A stretch of DNA of 64,000 nt from Lojkania enalia (taxonomy: Eukaryota; Ascomycota; Dothideomycetes; Pleosporales). Under the pieces are notes generated by a model. It was not told where the DNA came from and ran no database searches. It worked only from the letters and a program-made list of their open reading frames with translations. Both the position numbers and the translations under genes were made by a program. The stretch spans positions 205,511 to 269,510 of the forward strand of contig ML986633.1 in NCBI GenBank assembly GCA_010094045.1, read 5' to 3'. Each line of letters opens with the position of its first letter. The first letter of the stretch is position 1. This document shows positions 1 to 12,100 of this stretch, one piece after another.

Positions 1-554
1 GTTGGATAAGTGCCCTGGCACTCTGTCATCTGCTGCAACTGCCGCATCTGCTTGGTGATGTGGGGTGGAAGCATCTCATATAGCTCCGGACGAACGTATC
101 CTGGCTGTCCTGGTTGGAGGTGATTCGCAAGCAAAGGGTTCTGCGCCGATGACAGAGGGGCCGGATGAAAGAGGGGTGGGTTGGGGTAACTCGGGGCTAT
201 AGCCATGCCGGGAGTTATCGTAGCATTGGAGGCAGTCAAGTAGGAGGAATCTGAGTCTGCGGAGACGGCGGTTGCTCGGTCCGGCGACATCAGATTCGCA
301 GGCAGAAAGCCATCGGCATGACCCAGATTGGAGTAACCCATGGGAGGCTGAGCTATTTTTACATTAGCCCGAGGTGCACGACGAGGAGTGTCATGACGCC
401 CACCATAGACAGTGGGCAAGAATTCTCGGGAGATGCCGGCCATGTCAACCCGACCATTTTCCTCCACCATGCTATGGATTGGATAATCGTTGTATACTGT
501 TTCTAATAAGCTAGATGCTCAAAACATGATGGCCGATTCTTACGCACCGCTCAT
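1..554 (-). CDS. N-terminal part of an unknown protein, cut by the left edge
   Basis: The minus strand is open from 502 to the window edge. It reads as a Pro/Gln/Asn-rich, low-complexity polypeptide with PRRAPRANVKI near its start and HITKQMRQLQQM near the edge. I place the start at ATG 554-552, followed by a 7-nt first exon (554-548), a 45-nt intron (547-503, donor GTGCGT, acceptor TTATTAG) and exon 2 from 502. This joins to MSETVYNDYPIHSMVEENGR, which reads smoothly. The alternative is an unspliced start at ATG 470. I do not recognise the family. Compositional bias of this kind is common in N-termini of fungal transcriptional and chromatin regulators, but no DNA-binding or catalytic domain lies inside the window. 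Confidence 0.5.
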
Positions 555-1614
555 GTTTGCCACCCACAATTCAATATCTTGGTTCGAAAGAAGGCTACTC
601 TCACTCACGTCATTGGCTACACTTGCCTCGATATTCCCGAAGAGGTCTAGAATCCCTAAATAGACATGAGTTCCCGATAGATAGAGTATATACGCTCAGA
701 TTACTGACCGTTGAAAGCACTAAGCGTTTGCGGGGTGAGTTTAACCAACGATTCTTTAGGCGCTGTCTCCAGCCCCTCTTTGGAAGCGTTGAATTGATTT
801 GGGTGGAATTCAGCCGCGCGAGGATTGAATGAATGCGCAACTGGAGTGCGGGAGAGCGTCGGCGTTGCTGTGGGATCTGTTTGGCGTAGTAGTCCCATGA
901 TCTGCGACTTAAGTGAGCACAACAAACTGAGCGCGACATAAACATGGGGTGAGGGGGTGAGAGGAGTGACAGGGCTGTTGCCAGAAATTTCTTGGTTAAG
1001 AAGTGAAAGTAGACGAGCGTTTGAAAAGTACGCTTTGGTGGAATATCATTTTCATTTCTCAATAAGTGGAGAATACTAATCTTCCTGACGAGCGGTGAAG
1101 CTGGCGACAAGAGAACAGCCAGTGCGAACCACATTTTATCTCACTGTATTTACGCTAGAACTTGCTCTTGCGATTATAGGTGGGCTCTCCTGATACGTGG
1201 CAAGAGTATTTTCGTCACCGTACGTCTATACCTATGGATTTGGTCTTTCTCTTATTATTCTGTTTTCGAAGCGTATATATGCTGCGTTTGAGTTCTCTAT
1301 CTTTAGGTTTATTTCAAGATCGGATGTATTGTGGCAATTGCCTGGTTAATGGATTTGAGGTGACGGCATCTCTGCTCACAGCTTATATCTCTCTCCGCAA
1401 AGCCACAGAAATCACAGTGTACTTTCACTATATCACTTCGAGTAGAAAATATGACGCCCTTCTTGCCCCGTCTTCGCTCTCATCTCTGCGGCAGCCACGC
1501 TCAATGCCTTTACAGCACTTCGTCTAATTGTTGCCTAGAATGAAGGCTGCACTAACACTGTCCCCTCGTACTCTATCTACCAATACTTCATCAATCGTGA
1601 TCGTGTATACTCTC
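555..1614. other. Intergenic region / divergent 5' flanks
   Basis: This stretch separates the leftward gene at the edge from the rightward gene starting at 1615, so it probably holds both promoters and leaders. Open frames up to about 170 codons exist on the minus strand (for example 610-1134), but they lack recognisable motifs and are not supported by splice context. I see no repeat or RNA gene. Confidence 0.5.
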
Positions 1615-2766
1615 ATGCCAAACCAAGAAGACACGCAGCCCGGCAATTCCGACTCTGCGAAGCAAACAGACGGAAGTGAACAATGGCCACCCTGGATAGG
1701 AGAATGCCGCGAGCGGCGGATTGCAAGTCGATGTCGGCATGACTTGCACCAATCTGCTTCTCCACATACGCCTTGGTGTCCGCAGTGCATTCTACAAGCT
1801 GCTCAAGTAAATTTTACGCAGGCGCAAGATAGTTTTCTTGCGGAGGGAGCCATGAGCCGGCTTTACCCTCTTCGCGACGCTTCGTGGAACAAGGCGCGCC
1901 TAAGATACACTGCTGCAGCACGAAGGCTGGAAAATGCTCATAAAGGGGACCAGCGCAGGGTATGTCGCGAGAGGGGGTGGGATAAAACACATGTGAGTGC
2001 GTGCAGCAGCGCAGCAAATAAGCTCCTGAAGTTAACTCACTCAGCTAACTTTGTCGATTATAATTCCAATTCAAGCGAACCCTACCATGCGTATCCTTCG
2101 ATCACTACCGAAATACCTCTCGTCGTCGACCTTGGAATCCGAAAAGATACTGCTTGGTGGGAGCGTCCTCAAGCACCCGATACGAAATCAAAGACATCGC
2201 AATCGCCGCACGCCAAACCGCGAAGGTCACATAAAAGGCACAAAGGATCTCTAATTATGCGCAAATGGATACGGGAAAGGCGAACCGTCTATCAGGCTGA
2301 GGAAGCTCAGCGACGGAACAGGGAGCAGCGCTATATCACCGAAGCAGCTATCCGCCGGAAACACCACCTCGAAAATAACCAATATGACCCCGGGTTCTGG
2401 GACACGCCGATTTCAGCTGTGATAATGAGGAATCACTTTCAGGAGGTGCAGCAGATACGCCGGATGCAAGAGCGAGCAGCTCGTGGTGGTAAACTGCGGT
2501 CTAGGCTTCCAAGGAGTTCACTGAGCAGCGTTGAATCTGTGGATGATCTGGATCAGATGGAAGTAGAAATAATGAGGGCTCTTGACGAAGCAGAGGAAAT
2601 GGAGAAATTGGCAAAGAAGGTAGCCGGAGAAGTCGGGTATCTGTACTTTGTCGGCATTGATGAGGCGAAGTGGAAGAGCGACTATATGGAATCGAATTAC
2701 GCATTGGTGGAGCGGAAGAGATTGCAACAAATTGAAGCTACTGTTGGAAGAGTGCTAACGGGTTGA
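1615..2766 (+). CDS. Hypothetical protein, 383 aa, Cys pairs plus charged C-terminal helix
   Basis: This is a single uninterrupted frame. The frame is open further upstream, but the first good ATG is at 1615 (MPNQEDTQPG). Early in the protein two cysteine pairs occur (C-x8-C, then WCPQC), reminiscent of a small metal-binding knot. A middle Lys/Arg-rich part (KPRRSHKRHKGS) could be a nuclear localisation signal. The last 90 residues are strongly charged and helical (EVEIMRALDEAEEMEK), possibly coiled coil. Codon usage and GC content look like the other intact genes. I do not recognise the family; the pattern suggests a lineage-specific fungal protein. It ends 82 bp before a solo LTR. Confidence 0.6.
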   Translation: MPNQEDTQPGNSDSAKQTDGSEQWPPWIGECRERRIASRCRHDLHQSASPHTPWCPQCILQAAQVNFTQAQDSFLAEGAMSRLYPLRDASWNKARLRYTAAARRLENAHKGDQRRVCRERGWDKTHVSACSSAANKLLKLTHSANFVDYNSNSSEPYHAYPSITTEIPLVVDLGIRKDTAWWERPQAPDTKSKTSQSPHAKPRRSHKRHKGSLIMRKWIRERRTVYQAEEAQRRNREQRYITEAAIRRKHHLENNQYDPGFWDTPISAVIMRNHFQEVQQIRRMQERAARGGKLRSRLPRSSLSSVESVDDLDQMEVEIMRALDEAEEMEKLAKKVAGEVGYLYFVGIDEAKWKSDYMESNYALVERKRLQQIEATVGRVLTG

Positions 2767-2848
2767 TCTATCCTTTGCCAATAAACATACCTAGCATCAG
2801 GCTATCAGGCATATGACACTGGTTTAAGGATATATGCGGATCAGTATT

Positions 2849-3039
2849 TGTGATGGGGATTTTGGCAAGTCTGCCGAGCTGTATCGGATATCGTAGTACG
2901 ATATCACGCTCGATATCACGCTGGATGTCAGCTGATATACTCCTTTTCCATGTACATAAATATGGCCCGCTGGCCATCTTCAATCAATCAGTTCAGTTTC
3001 TCATCTCCCTCCCTGAGACAAGATTCGCCTTTCACCACA
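2849..3039 (-). mobile_element. Solo LTR, family A (copy 1)
   Basis: This 191-bp element has TG...CA ends and is flanked by the perfect 5-bp duplication gtatt (2844-2848 and 3040-3044). It matches 39795-40021 over most of its length, including the stretch at 3004-3039 and the block around 2910-2990. Orientation is assigned because the minus strand carries an AT-rich TATA-like block after about 80 bp. No internal retrotransposon sequence is attached, so it is a solo LTR. Confidence 0.85.
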
Positions 3040-6000
3040 GTATTCACTCCAAAGCATTAGTATTGATTGCCAATGATACACCTTACTGTCCTGCAACATC
3101 AATTGTAGACTTACGCGTGATGACGACAAAAAAACATTTCCTAATATTGCACCCCATAGATGTTACTTAATTCTTCGTATGAGTAACGTCACTGCCCATT
3201 ACAATCCAAACGGTCTGCGCGGGGACCGGCGCAAGTGAAACATTCTGGTAAGTTCTAAGAATTGACCGTGGAAGGTTCCAGACATGGCGACCGCCAATCT
3301 GTCTATTCTTGTGGTGTTTGCTGTATTCACGTGGTGCGGCGCTAGGAGTCCGGCATGGTCCTTTGTCTGCCAGCATCTTGGCAGACTACTAGCGCCCTCC
3401 TAGAAGGTTATACTAGGCTTCCCGTCAGCCTGCAGTAAATTTTTCTACCCTGCACGCCAACCACAACCCAATACACCTTGTGGATGTCTTCACCACTCAA
3501 CGTCGTGGTGGCCTCTACCACCGTACCTCCTTTTCATGATCATTTCTAATCGACCTTACCACCTTCACTTCATGTGGAGCTCAGCAAGCCACAGTCGCCG
3601 ACACCAAATTTCAGCCTCACTCGAATTGATGTGGGCAACCAACCACCAGCATATCAACAACATCCTACTCAACAGCAAGACTCTTGCTTCACCCTTTCCA
3701 TGACCGCCACTAAAAGGTTTCCAGCACTGCATAACCACATGCGATTTGCAACGTCGCAACACCAAATCAAACACCAGCAAGTATATCACTCACCTAGCCA
3801 CCATCTATCCTCCGCTGATGCACTTCAGAATTAAAATTATCTACCTCATTTGACTCTGCCGGGGTCATAGCATGTCCTATCTGGCAGTGGCTCTAAGTCC
3901 TCACTCACATTATTGGTGTGTGCCGTTCGTTGCAGTAGGTCTACATGCCGGACTTACATAAGCCGTAAGCGCGTGTGCGGAAGGTCCAAGTATAGGATGG
4001 GCGTGCTTGAACCCCGATGTGAAGGACGAAATGTTAAAGGCAGTCCGTGTTTTAGGTTAGTTGTGAGTATGGTCATGAGTGCGTATCCCGGTCTCAAAGT
4101 TGTAGTAGTATGGTCTTCAGACATACCTAAGGGTATGAGGGATCTTCCCGATAATGCAAACAAACGACCATCACATCGAAACAGTTTGATGGTATCATCA
4201 AACAGTTATCAAAACAATAAGACACATTCCCGTAATCGATATCGCATGTTACTCGCTCAACCTTCTTAACATTGGGTGACCGTCTCTTGCATGAATTGCG
4301 ACGCAACAGATATTAAGTTGTAGCTCACGTCAACCTGCCTAGACGACACTTTCGGCGGTTTTGCATGGCCTCCTTATTAGCATCACTTTAGTTCCCATCA
4401 GTCTCTTCCTGTGCCTCGTTTCAATCAACCTCTGTAGGCTCTACCGACGTGTCAGGGAGATTGAGGTACGTATCGCTTCACGAGTCTAACACAATCGAGG
4501 AAGGACCGGCCATATACTATTCGGCTCGGATATTTTCCAGTATCATAACGGGATACAGCACGATGTCGCGGCTTCGTGTCTTTATATTCACACTATTTTG
4601 ACAGCGTCAAATGTTTCACGCCTCTGCCGTTCTCCGCGTACGTTCTGGGCAAAATCCTTCTGGGCCCAGTCTAAATGCCTCTGGACGAGGAAGTCGGAAA
4701 ACATACTCGAACGAAGAATATTGCGTTCCCTCGTTTCGACCACGGACATTAATATGCAAGCCCGGCGGTCAACAGTCACAAGGTGCGTCTCCATTCTTCA
4801 AGCCCGGCTTCCACATCTATCATAGACCGAGATGCGCATGGAATCTCGGCCCCGCATTAACGGACTTATCAATTGAGATCCTCGGGCGCGGAAATTGTTG
4901 CGAAGATGATTCTGGTTTTCGCATGGCGCTACTCTAGGGCTCAGTGGGAAGAGTTTGTCAATCGCCAATATTTTCAGTGCCAAATTCTATTGACGCGGGG
5001 CGAGATATCAGTATGCGATAGAGCAATGATTGTTATGCAAGCTTCCAACGAGTGCTCATGGTGTGAAGACTCCTAAGTCGCTAAGCTGGTGTTCTTGCAC
5101 AAGATTAGTGCAAAATCTGGACACATTTTCCCACTCATGGTTCAAAGTTCGATAATTACTATAAGTAGGGAGCACATTCAAGACGATGAAGACGAAGCGC
5201 TTGACGGTTATAATGGCGGCTGGATGATCAGAAAATTGCGAAGACATCACTCCAAGCATTCGCAAAATTAACCTCGTTATGTGTTATGCTAAAAGTAAGA
5301 TTTCAGTTCTTGGTTCCAACAAGCAACGATTTTCTCGAAATTGTGCTTCTTTCCCAGCCGATCTTAAACATAGTGATGATAGCGGCGCTTATCCGTCATA
5401 TCTAATACAACAAGACCGCATATCTAGTGAGTCATTATCAAAGACTGCATTGCTGACGAACGGGGCCTGATTACCAATGCTGGACGTCACAGTTCATCGA
5501 TTGGCGGATACGTTTCCGATTTCAGTATAGTACTTTGGGGTTCACGATGCTCCGCAAGGGGATGACAAGGGATATGCAGCACGATTGTTGAGCGAGGATC
5601 AGGGGTTAATGATCGCATTCCTCGCGAATTCATAGTGTATTGGTAATAGACGTTACTGCTTTGCGAGATGTCTCCGAAGAGGCCGGTTCTTGGCTTTGTT
5701 GATGTCGCTGGGTAGGAAGAACTATCAGCATGGCGGCGGACATTCTCTAAGTTTGCAGGCAAAGAAACGTCCCAAGGTTTCAATTCCCGAGCGAAGGGCG
5801 CCAAGGTCGAAATAGAGGAGGGAGGGCGGCTTAGCAAAGTGGCTACATTCCTCTACAGTCGCAACATAATTTGTCAATCAAGCGTCCATCATACTCAGCT
5901 AACGCAGGAACCAGGAGACGTCCTCTGATTTCTGAAAAGCTCATCGAAAACCCATGATTTCCTATCTCTGACTCAAACTCCGGAAATATCCCACGGACGT

Positions 6001-6175
6001 ACGCCGTCAAAGAAACAAGCTCAAGCTAGCCGCAACCAAGTAAATGTCGGCACGGCCCAGTGCCAACCCCTGCATTCCCCGCGCATACTACACACCACCA
6101 AGATAAAGAGCCCCAACTTCTCGCCCACACTCAGCTCATTCCCACCTCGCCTCCCGTCTTGCCAATGCCTTGCTC
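3040..6175. other. 3.1 kb without a convincing gene
   Basis: The base composition is ordinary and there are many short frames (up to about 118 codons), but none shows family resemblance, clean splice sites or consistent codon use. A minus-strand frame at 5487-5837 is proline-rich and could be a remnant, but it has no start context or recognisable motif. The last 150 bases are pyrimidine-rich leader of the gene starting at 6176. Confidence 0.45.
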
Positions 6176-7277
6176 ATGACCCTCATATACTCCAACGTGG
6201 CGCTTCCAATGAAGGGCCGCCTCCTCAATTGCCTGCCCTCCATCCGCTGGATCCCGCACGACATCCCCGCGCAATCCGACTCGTCTTCACATGCTACTTC
6301 GCATTCCCACTCCCTCTTCTCCTCGGCCCGCAAAGGCAAGAAGGGAAAGAACCCGCAGCCCCCGCTCCACCGTCGCAAGTCCGCACTCAGCATCACGAGC
6401 GCACAGGACCCGGAACTCGATGCGAGGACTGATTTACAGGCCCAGAGCCGCTTTTTCAGCGCCTTGCCCTACGAGATTCGGGTCATGGTTTACGAGCTTG
6501 TGATGGGGTGCGAGACGGTTCATTTGACGCTAGGATCGAAGGGAAGGTTTGGGCATTTTGTATGTCCGGAGGGGGAGGCGAGGGAGGGTTGTGGGTGTCG
6601 CGTGCTTGTTGGTGGAGGCCGGGAGATGAGGCTGGGAGGGTGGATGGTTGGTGTGTTGCGCGTTTGTAGACGGATGTATGTATTTTTCTTCATATCTCGG
6701 AATTCTACTTTCGTTCTACTCTATTCAAATTTTGGTGTGGGCGTGCACCGCCAAATCGGATTGGCTAAGATGGAATGCTTTTTTGAGTGATGCTAACAAA
6801 AGAAGGTATACGGAAGCTGTCCCCCACCTCTACAAACCGCATACCTTCTCCCTCCTCCATCCTACCCATCTCCTCTACCTCCCCGCCCGCATCCCCGTAG
6901 CCCGCTTAAACAACATCCGTAGACTCCACCTCCGCTGGACTATCCGAGCTCTCCCGCTCCTCCGCCGCGGCCCCCACAAAAAATTGGCATATCCTGAAGA
7001 TACAACGAACTGGCAGCGTGGCTGGAATATACTTGCGCACATGAAGGGCCTGCGAGACCTGCGCGTCGTGTTGATAGATCCAAGCAGGAATGCGATGTGG
7101 GAGACGCATTGGCTGGAGTTGGAAGGCGACTTGCTGGAGTGCGTGAAGGCAGTGCGGCAGACGAGGTGGTTCGAATTGGCGTTGCCGTATGAGAGTTGTA
7201 GTACGGATTGGGATTTGGGCGGCGGGGTGGTGCTTAGAAAGCCTGAGGGTGATGTTGAGGAGGATCAGATGGGGTGA
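6176..7277 (+). CDS. 2EXR/DUF7730-type protein, 323 aa
   Basis: There are two exons, 6176-6675 and 6806-7277. The 130-nt intron has donor GTATGT, branch point GCTAAC and acceptor GAAG; the splice joins CRRM to YTEAVPHLYK in frame. The signature of this fungal domain starts around residue 90 with RFFSALPYEIRVMVYELVMG. It continues through a short Cys-containing loop, LRVCRRMYTEAVPHLY and HLLYLPARIP, ending in an LHLRW-type strand. The first 85 residues are basic and low-complexity. Such proteins are abundant in filamentous ascomycetes, resemble F-box proteins at the N-terminus, and have no assigned biochemical role. The start is ATG 6176; ATG 6209 is possible. Confidence 0.85.
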
Positions 7278-8100
7278 ATTAAAAACATCCCGACTGGCGT
7301 TTTGGAAATTTGGAGTCGCGTAGGGTGCATGGGTAGTATTTGAGATGGGAGATGGTGTGTTAGGGAACAGCCGTGTGGGAATCCCTATCATGCGGGTCAC
7401 CAGTCGGACCACCCAACTAAAGACTGTTGATCCAACGCCATTTTTCTGGACAGGATTGAGGGCTGTATGTTAGTACTGCAGGATGTATATACCCCTTTAC
7501 GTAATCTATATTGCGAACCGTATTCTCTGGCGTTAAAACTTAAGAACTTTTTTTTTTTGCTACTTGTTATGTGTGAATAAATCGGTCTATAATACGTTTG
7601 CGGAGCCGAAGTGGCAAAATAGTTGTAGATCAAAGCACATATTAATTTTTAGCTGATGTGGAGGACTTAGCTAGTAGAGGCAGCTTATTGATTGGATGCA
7701 GTTGCAGTAGCCTAGTGTTTTGGTCGATAGCATGCTATTATGGGGTGTAAGGCAATTAGATGCCTAATAGAAGCTATAATACATGATGGCTATAGGATAC
7801 TAGCGAAAACAGATGAACGAAAAAGCTAGGCCCAACCGTACGTTCGCTTCGTCATGGTTGCGAAGGGAAAGGAAATACATATAAGAACCTTGTGCGCCGA
7901 ACGCCAATTGATTAGAATTGATTGGGCTCAATGTGTGATTTCCCAATGCTCTCAGGGTCTTCTTTTTCTCCAAGAGACTCCAACACGATTTGGCCATGAA
8001 AGATTGTGACTTGATCTAGATTTAGAAGCGGCTGGCGTTGCAGAAGGACTGCCTAGATCTCTTCAGTCGCTTTCTTCACATTAGAGATTTTGATATAACC
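7278..8100. other. Intergenic, no feature recognised
   Basis: This is the AT-leaning 3' flank of the 2EXR gene, with a run of nine to ten T residues near 7550. I see no coding frame with family resemblance and no repeat shared with the rest of the window. Confidence 0.4.
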
Positions 8101-8790
8101 CGTATAGGCCGTGAAATGATCACACTACACTATCGTTCATTCTGGTACAAATGGCCACTACCGACAATAGTCGAGCAGCCTTGGAAGATAGTGGAAGCCA
8201 TATAGGTGCTTCTCTATGAAATAATCCTAGGTCTAATATAGCAATCTTTAATAACCAATCCGCGAACTAGCACGAGGTAGAATTGCGTGATCATACCCAG
8301 CGGATAGGTTGTGAAGCTACGGAGGTGCAATGTCATGATAGAGAAGCCGAATGTGCTAGTAGTCTAGAATATCGACCTAGTCTCATTGTAGAATTGCTTT
8401 GAGATGACAGGTATCAGGAGAGCAAAATTATCAACCTTCATCTCATGGAATAGATGATGGTTGCAGCGGGAGGAGTCAATATTGTCAGCTCGATCCAGAT
8501 TCGATGGCCTTTCCAAGTCCAATTTTTCAGTCTGCTATTCCGACGTGTTCTTTTCGGAAGCTCCTGGGGGATTTTGCTCGTGGAGCTCATTGTCCAGCAT
8601 CTCCTAGCACCCATCAACGACTGGAATATCTTTTTCTGTTGAGCCGCCGAAGGTTGTTCCGGGTACCCGAGTCTCGTCTTCAAATGCATGTGTCCAGATG
8701 AGTTCACAGATTTCGCCCGGGAGGAATAACAAAGGGGATTCCGCTGCTTTGCATTGAGTGCTTCGTCATGCCAGCGATTCTGTAAGGGAG
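8100..8790 (-). pseudogene. Decayed 2EXR/F-box-like gene
   Basis: One minus-strand frame reads ESPLLFLPGEICELIWTHAF around 8755-8680. After an acidic spacer it gives FALLIPVISKQFYNETRSIF, then TSTFGFSIMTLHLRSF. This is the order of the 2EXR layout: hydrophobic EIR-type opening, then a conserved LL-x-V-x-RQ-x-Y-x-E segment. At least three TAG codons interrupt it, and no intact N- or C-terminal region remains. It is therefore a dead relative of the gene at 6176-7277, though too diverged for me to call a direct duplicate. Function is presumably lost. Confidence 0.45.
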
Positions 8791-9195
8791 AATTTGACGT
8801 ACACGATAGCGATTATCCTGTACCCACATTTCAGAAGTTTGTTCAGACTTTTCTTGTTTACTCGCTGTCTTTGATATCTTAGCTCGCTTTTTTGTCCATT
8901 TCTCCGTCCGTTCAGTGCGGGAATGCTTGCTTCGGTATTCAATTGATGTGACTACGTTGGATGGGCCTCCTTCAAGAGATAAGATTGGGAAGCAAGAAGA
9001 ATCGCAAGAGGGAGATCGCAAACGTGTTTTTTGGTGATGGGAAATTATAGTGCTACACCCACGGAGCAGGAAGTAAGCTAATGCACGTATATGTTTGCCT
9101 TGTTGGCCATGTTGTGGTACATACTCTTGAAGGAGTATCCTTAACACGTAAGATAAGTAAGTGTTTTATAATAAGGAATACCAGCTACAGTGAAT

Positions 9196-12100
9196 TCATG
9201 TCCCTCGGATATGTGACCTAATCAAATCTGCAACAGCATCATGACCTTCCTTCAACGACACTTCTATCGCTTCACCATACCTCTGTTCAGGTGTGTCAAG
9301 AACCTCTAAGGCATTCAGAAGCATCTGGACAAGATCAATCCTTCCATGCTTAGCCGCACCAACCAGTGCTGTTCCTCCATGTAGCAGGGCGCCCTCTGCG
9401 TCTGGGTTAGCTCCAGCACGAAGGAGGATAGATGCAGTTCCGACATAGCCATGGATGGCTGCTAGCTGCAAAGCAGTCGCTCCCGCATCCTGACTTGGAG
9501 GTGCATTAACGTTCGCCCCAAGAGCTATGAGATGCTCTACAAGCTCTATATCCCCCCTTTCAACTGCTGCTTGAAGTGGCGTTCTCCCGAAAATGCCGGC
9601 TGCTGGTACATTTACGTTTACGCCTACGTTGATAAGACAATTAATTAACTCTCTGGTACCTTCGAGCACGGCTACTTCAAGAAGAGAGCCTATGCATTCG
9701 CAGCTCCTGGTCTTTGACCAGTAAGGGAAATGGGCGTGTCGACTCTTTGTATCTGCGCCTGCATTAAGCAGCAACTGGCTTATCTCGATGTTCGAAGCTG
9801 CAATAGCCGCTTGGATTGGAAGCAGATAGTAAGATCTCCCCGAATCATTTCTAACTTGAGCTGGAAGATTGACATCCGCCTTTGCATCTAAAAGGAGTCG
9901 GACCAGTCTTACGTCTTCTTGATCCACTGCTGTAAGAAGTAGCGTTCCCAAGTAATCGCAGTTCCGACGTTGAAGAAAGTACGCTCCGGGTGAGTCCACA
10001 CCGGCGCCGGCTTCAATGGTCAGTTTCACCAACTCATACTTGTTTGTTTTCATTGCAGATTCCAATAATATCGTTCCAAAGGGTCGGGCCAAGTCTACAC
10101 GGGCTCCCGCTTTTACTAGCAATTGAGCAGCATGTGTTTTGCCTTGACGAACAGCAAGTTGGAAGGGGGTTTCTTGCGAAGATGATGATTCCCCGTAAGT
10201 CGGCACAAAACTGGCCAAATTTGGGTTGGCAAAATTGCTTAAAAGGAGTGCAATTAGGACGGTGTCGGAATTACTGACTGCTTCGTAGAGAGGACTTCCA
10301 TAAGAGGCTAGAGGCGAAATCGCGTTTACGTTGGCGCCATATTCCAATAAGGTTTTGACAACATTGATGTGGGAATTCCTTGCTACTAATAGTGAAGTAC
10401 TTGTTGATGATCGGGGAGCACTCGTTATTGCTTGGGGAGTACTCCGTACTGCCGTTTGGAGAGCAGTTCCACGATGATCGTCCATCCCAGCATTGATATC
10501 CGCGCCTAAATCGAGGAGCAGCTGGACAATTTCGGTATTTCCCATTTCCGCTGCGGTTTGTAGTGGGCTTTGGTTTGGATGGGCTAGACCTTGAAGAGAA
10601 TCGACTTGTGCGCCAGCTTGTAGTAGCAGCATCACCAGACTAAGATTGCCATTTCGAATTGCCAGTTGTAAGGGGCTGACATGGATTGTCTTTAGACCTC
10701 CAATAAAATTAGCTTGGCTACCAGCTCGTAGGAGGAGTCGCGTCATCTCGAGGTTTCCGTCGGAAATTGCCATTTGGAGAGATGTTTTGAAACGATATCC
10801 ACAGGCCGGAGCGTTAACATCCGCGTTATAAGCCAGAAGAAACTCTACCATATGATAGTCTCCCAGACCAACAGCTTCTTGGAGAGCGTCCCCGCAATTT
10901 TGACCTCCAGGCGCGTTGACCCAGGCACCAGCATCTAGTAGGCGAGCCGTCAGGTAACGGTTCCCTTTCCGAACCGCTTCCTGCAGTACCGTGCCGCTTG
11001 CTTTATTGGTAGGCCATGAGTTCACGTGCACACCAAAATTTAAGAGACGCTCGAATAATTCTATATCACCTAACTGTATTACGGTATGAAGGGCGGACAC
11101 GCCGGAAGCTGTTGTAATAGTTGGATTGGTACCAAGTACCAAACGGATTATTGATCCATTCCCAGTCTTTGCGGCAAGCTCAAGGGTAGTGATTGGATTT
11201 TCACCTAAAAATGCCGTGCGACTGGTATCCGCACCAGCCGTGATAAGGAGTTGAGCTACTCGATACTTGGAGCTTTGTATGGCTAGATGAAGCGCAGTCC
11301 CTTTATAAGAGCCCCCGAAGTAATATGAACACATTTCATTGACTCACGCTCCGGCTCCAATTAACAGTTGAACAAGTCGTAAATTCCCTTGGAGGACCGC
11401 CAGTATCAGGTCGGACGTGGGTATTTGTATGTCGCAATTCGCACCGCAGCGTAGCAAAAGCTGCACCAGTTCTGCATTCTCGCGGTGGATTGCTTCATTC
11501 AATGCATTCCCGAGATAAGTATGATCTTCTTCTTGAGGGGTTTCAGGTGGATTTACGGCTGCGCCGGCTTCAATGAGGATAGTTGCAAGATCTAAATAAC
11601 CCCTGCTTGCAGCAACTTTCAGAGCCCCTACGTGGACCATCGGGGAAGCACCTACGTCAGCACCTCTTTCAAGCAGCATTTCAATAAGTTTTTGATTGCC
11701 ATTTCGAATCGCAGCCTGTAGGGGTGTTCCAGTAGGATGGTTATCAGTTTGCGGGGCATTAACATCTGCGCCAGACTCTATGAGAAGCCTGACCAATGAG
11801 GTATTGCCCCGTTTCGTAGCTATTTGAATGGCTGTTACGATCGGACTTCGAGCTTGAGCGTTGACGTTTGCGCCAGGCTGGAGAAGGAGTTGAATTGATT
11901 CAATATGGCCCTTTTTAACCGCTTCTAGGAGTGCGGTTGTGGATGAACTAGATGCTCTGGCATTGACATCCGCGCCAAATTGGATGAGCAGCTTGACCAT
12001 GCTTATGTTGCATTCTTTGACAGCTGTTTGTAGCGCTGTACATAAAGCTCCAATAGATTGAGCATCAACATCTGCACCCGCCTCGATAAGCGTCTCAACT

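Noticed and set aside
610..1134. Minus-strand frame of 174 codons as an extra gene or first exon
   Set aside because: No family resemblance; a closer start and short intron explain the neighbouring gene better.
4598..5076. Several overlapping frames of 60-108 codons
   Set aside because: All three frames are open by chance in a GC-balanced stretch; none has coding signatures.
11297..11343. A 47-nt GTGAGT...AAAG intron to remove the ankyrin TGA
   Set aside because: Its length is not a multiple of three and it breaks the otherwise continuous ankyrin frame.
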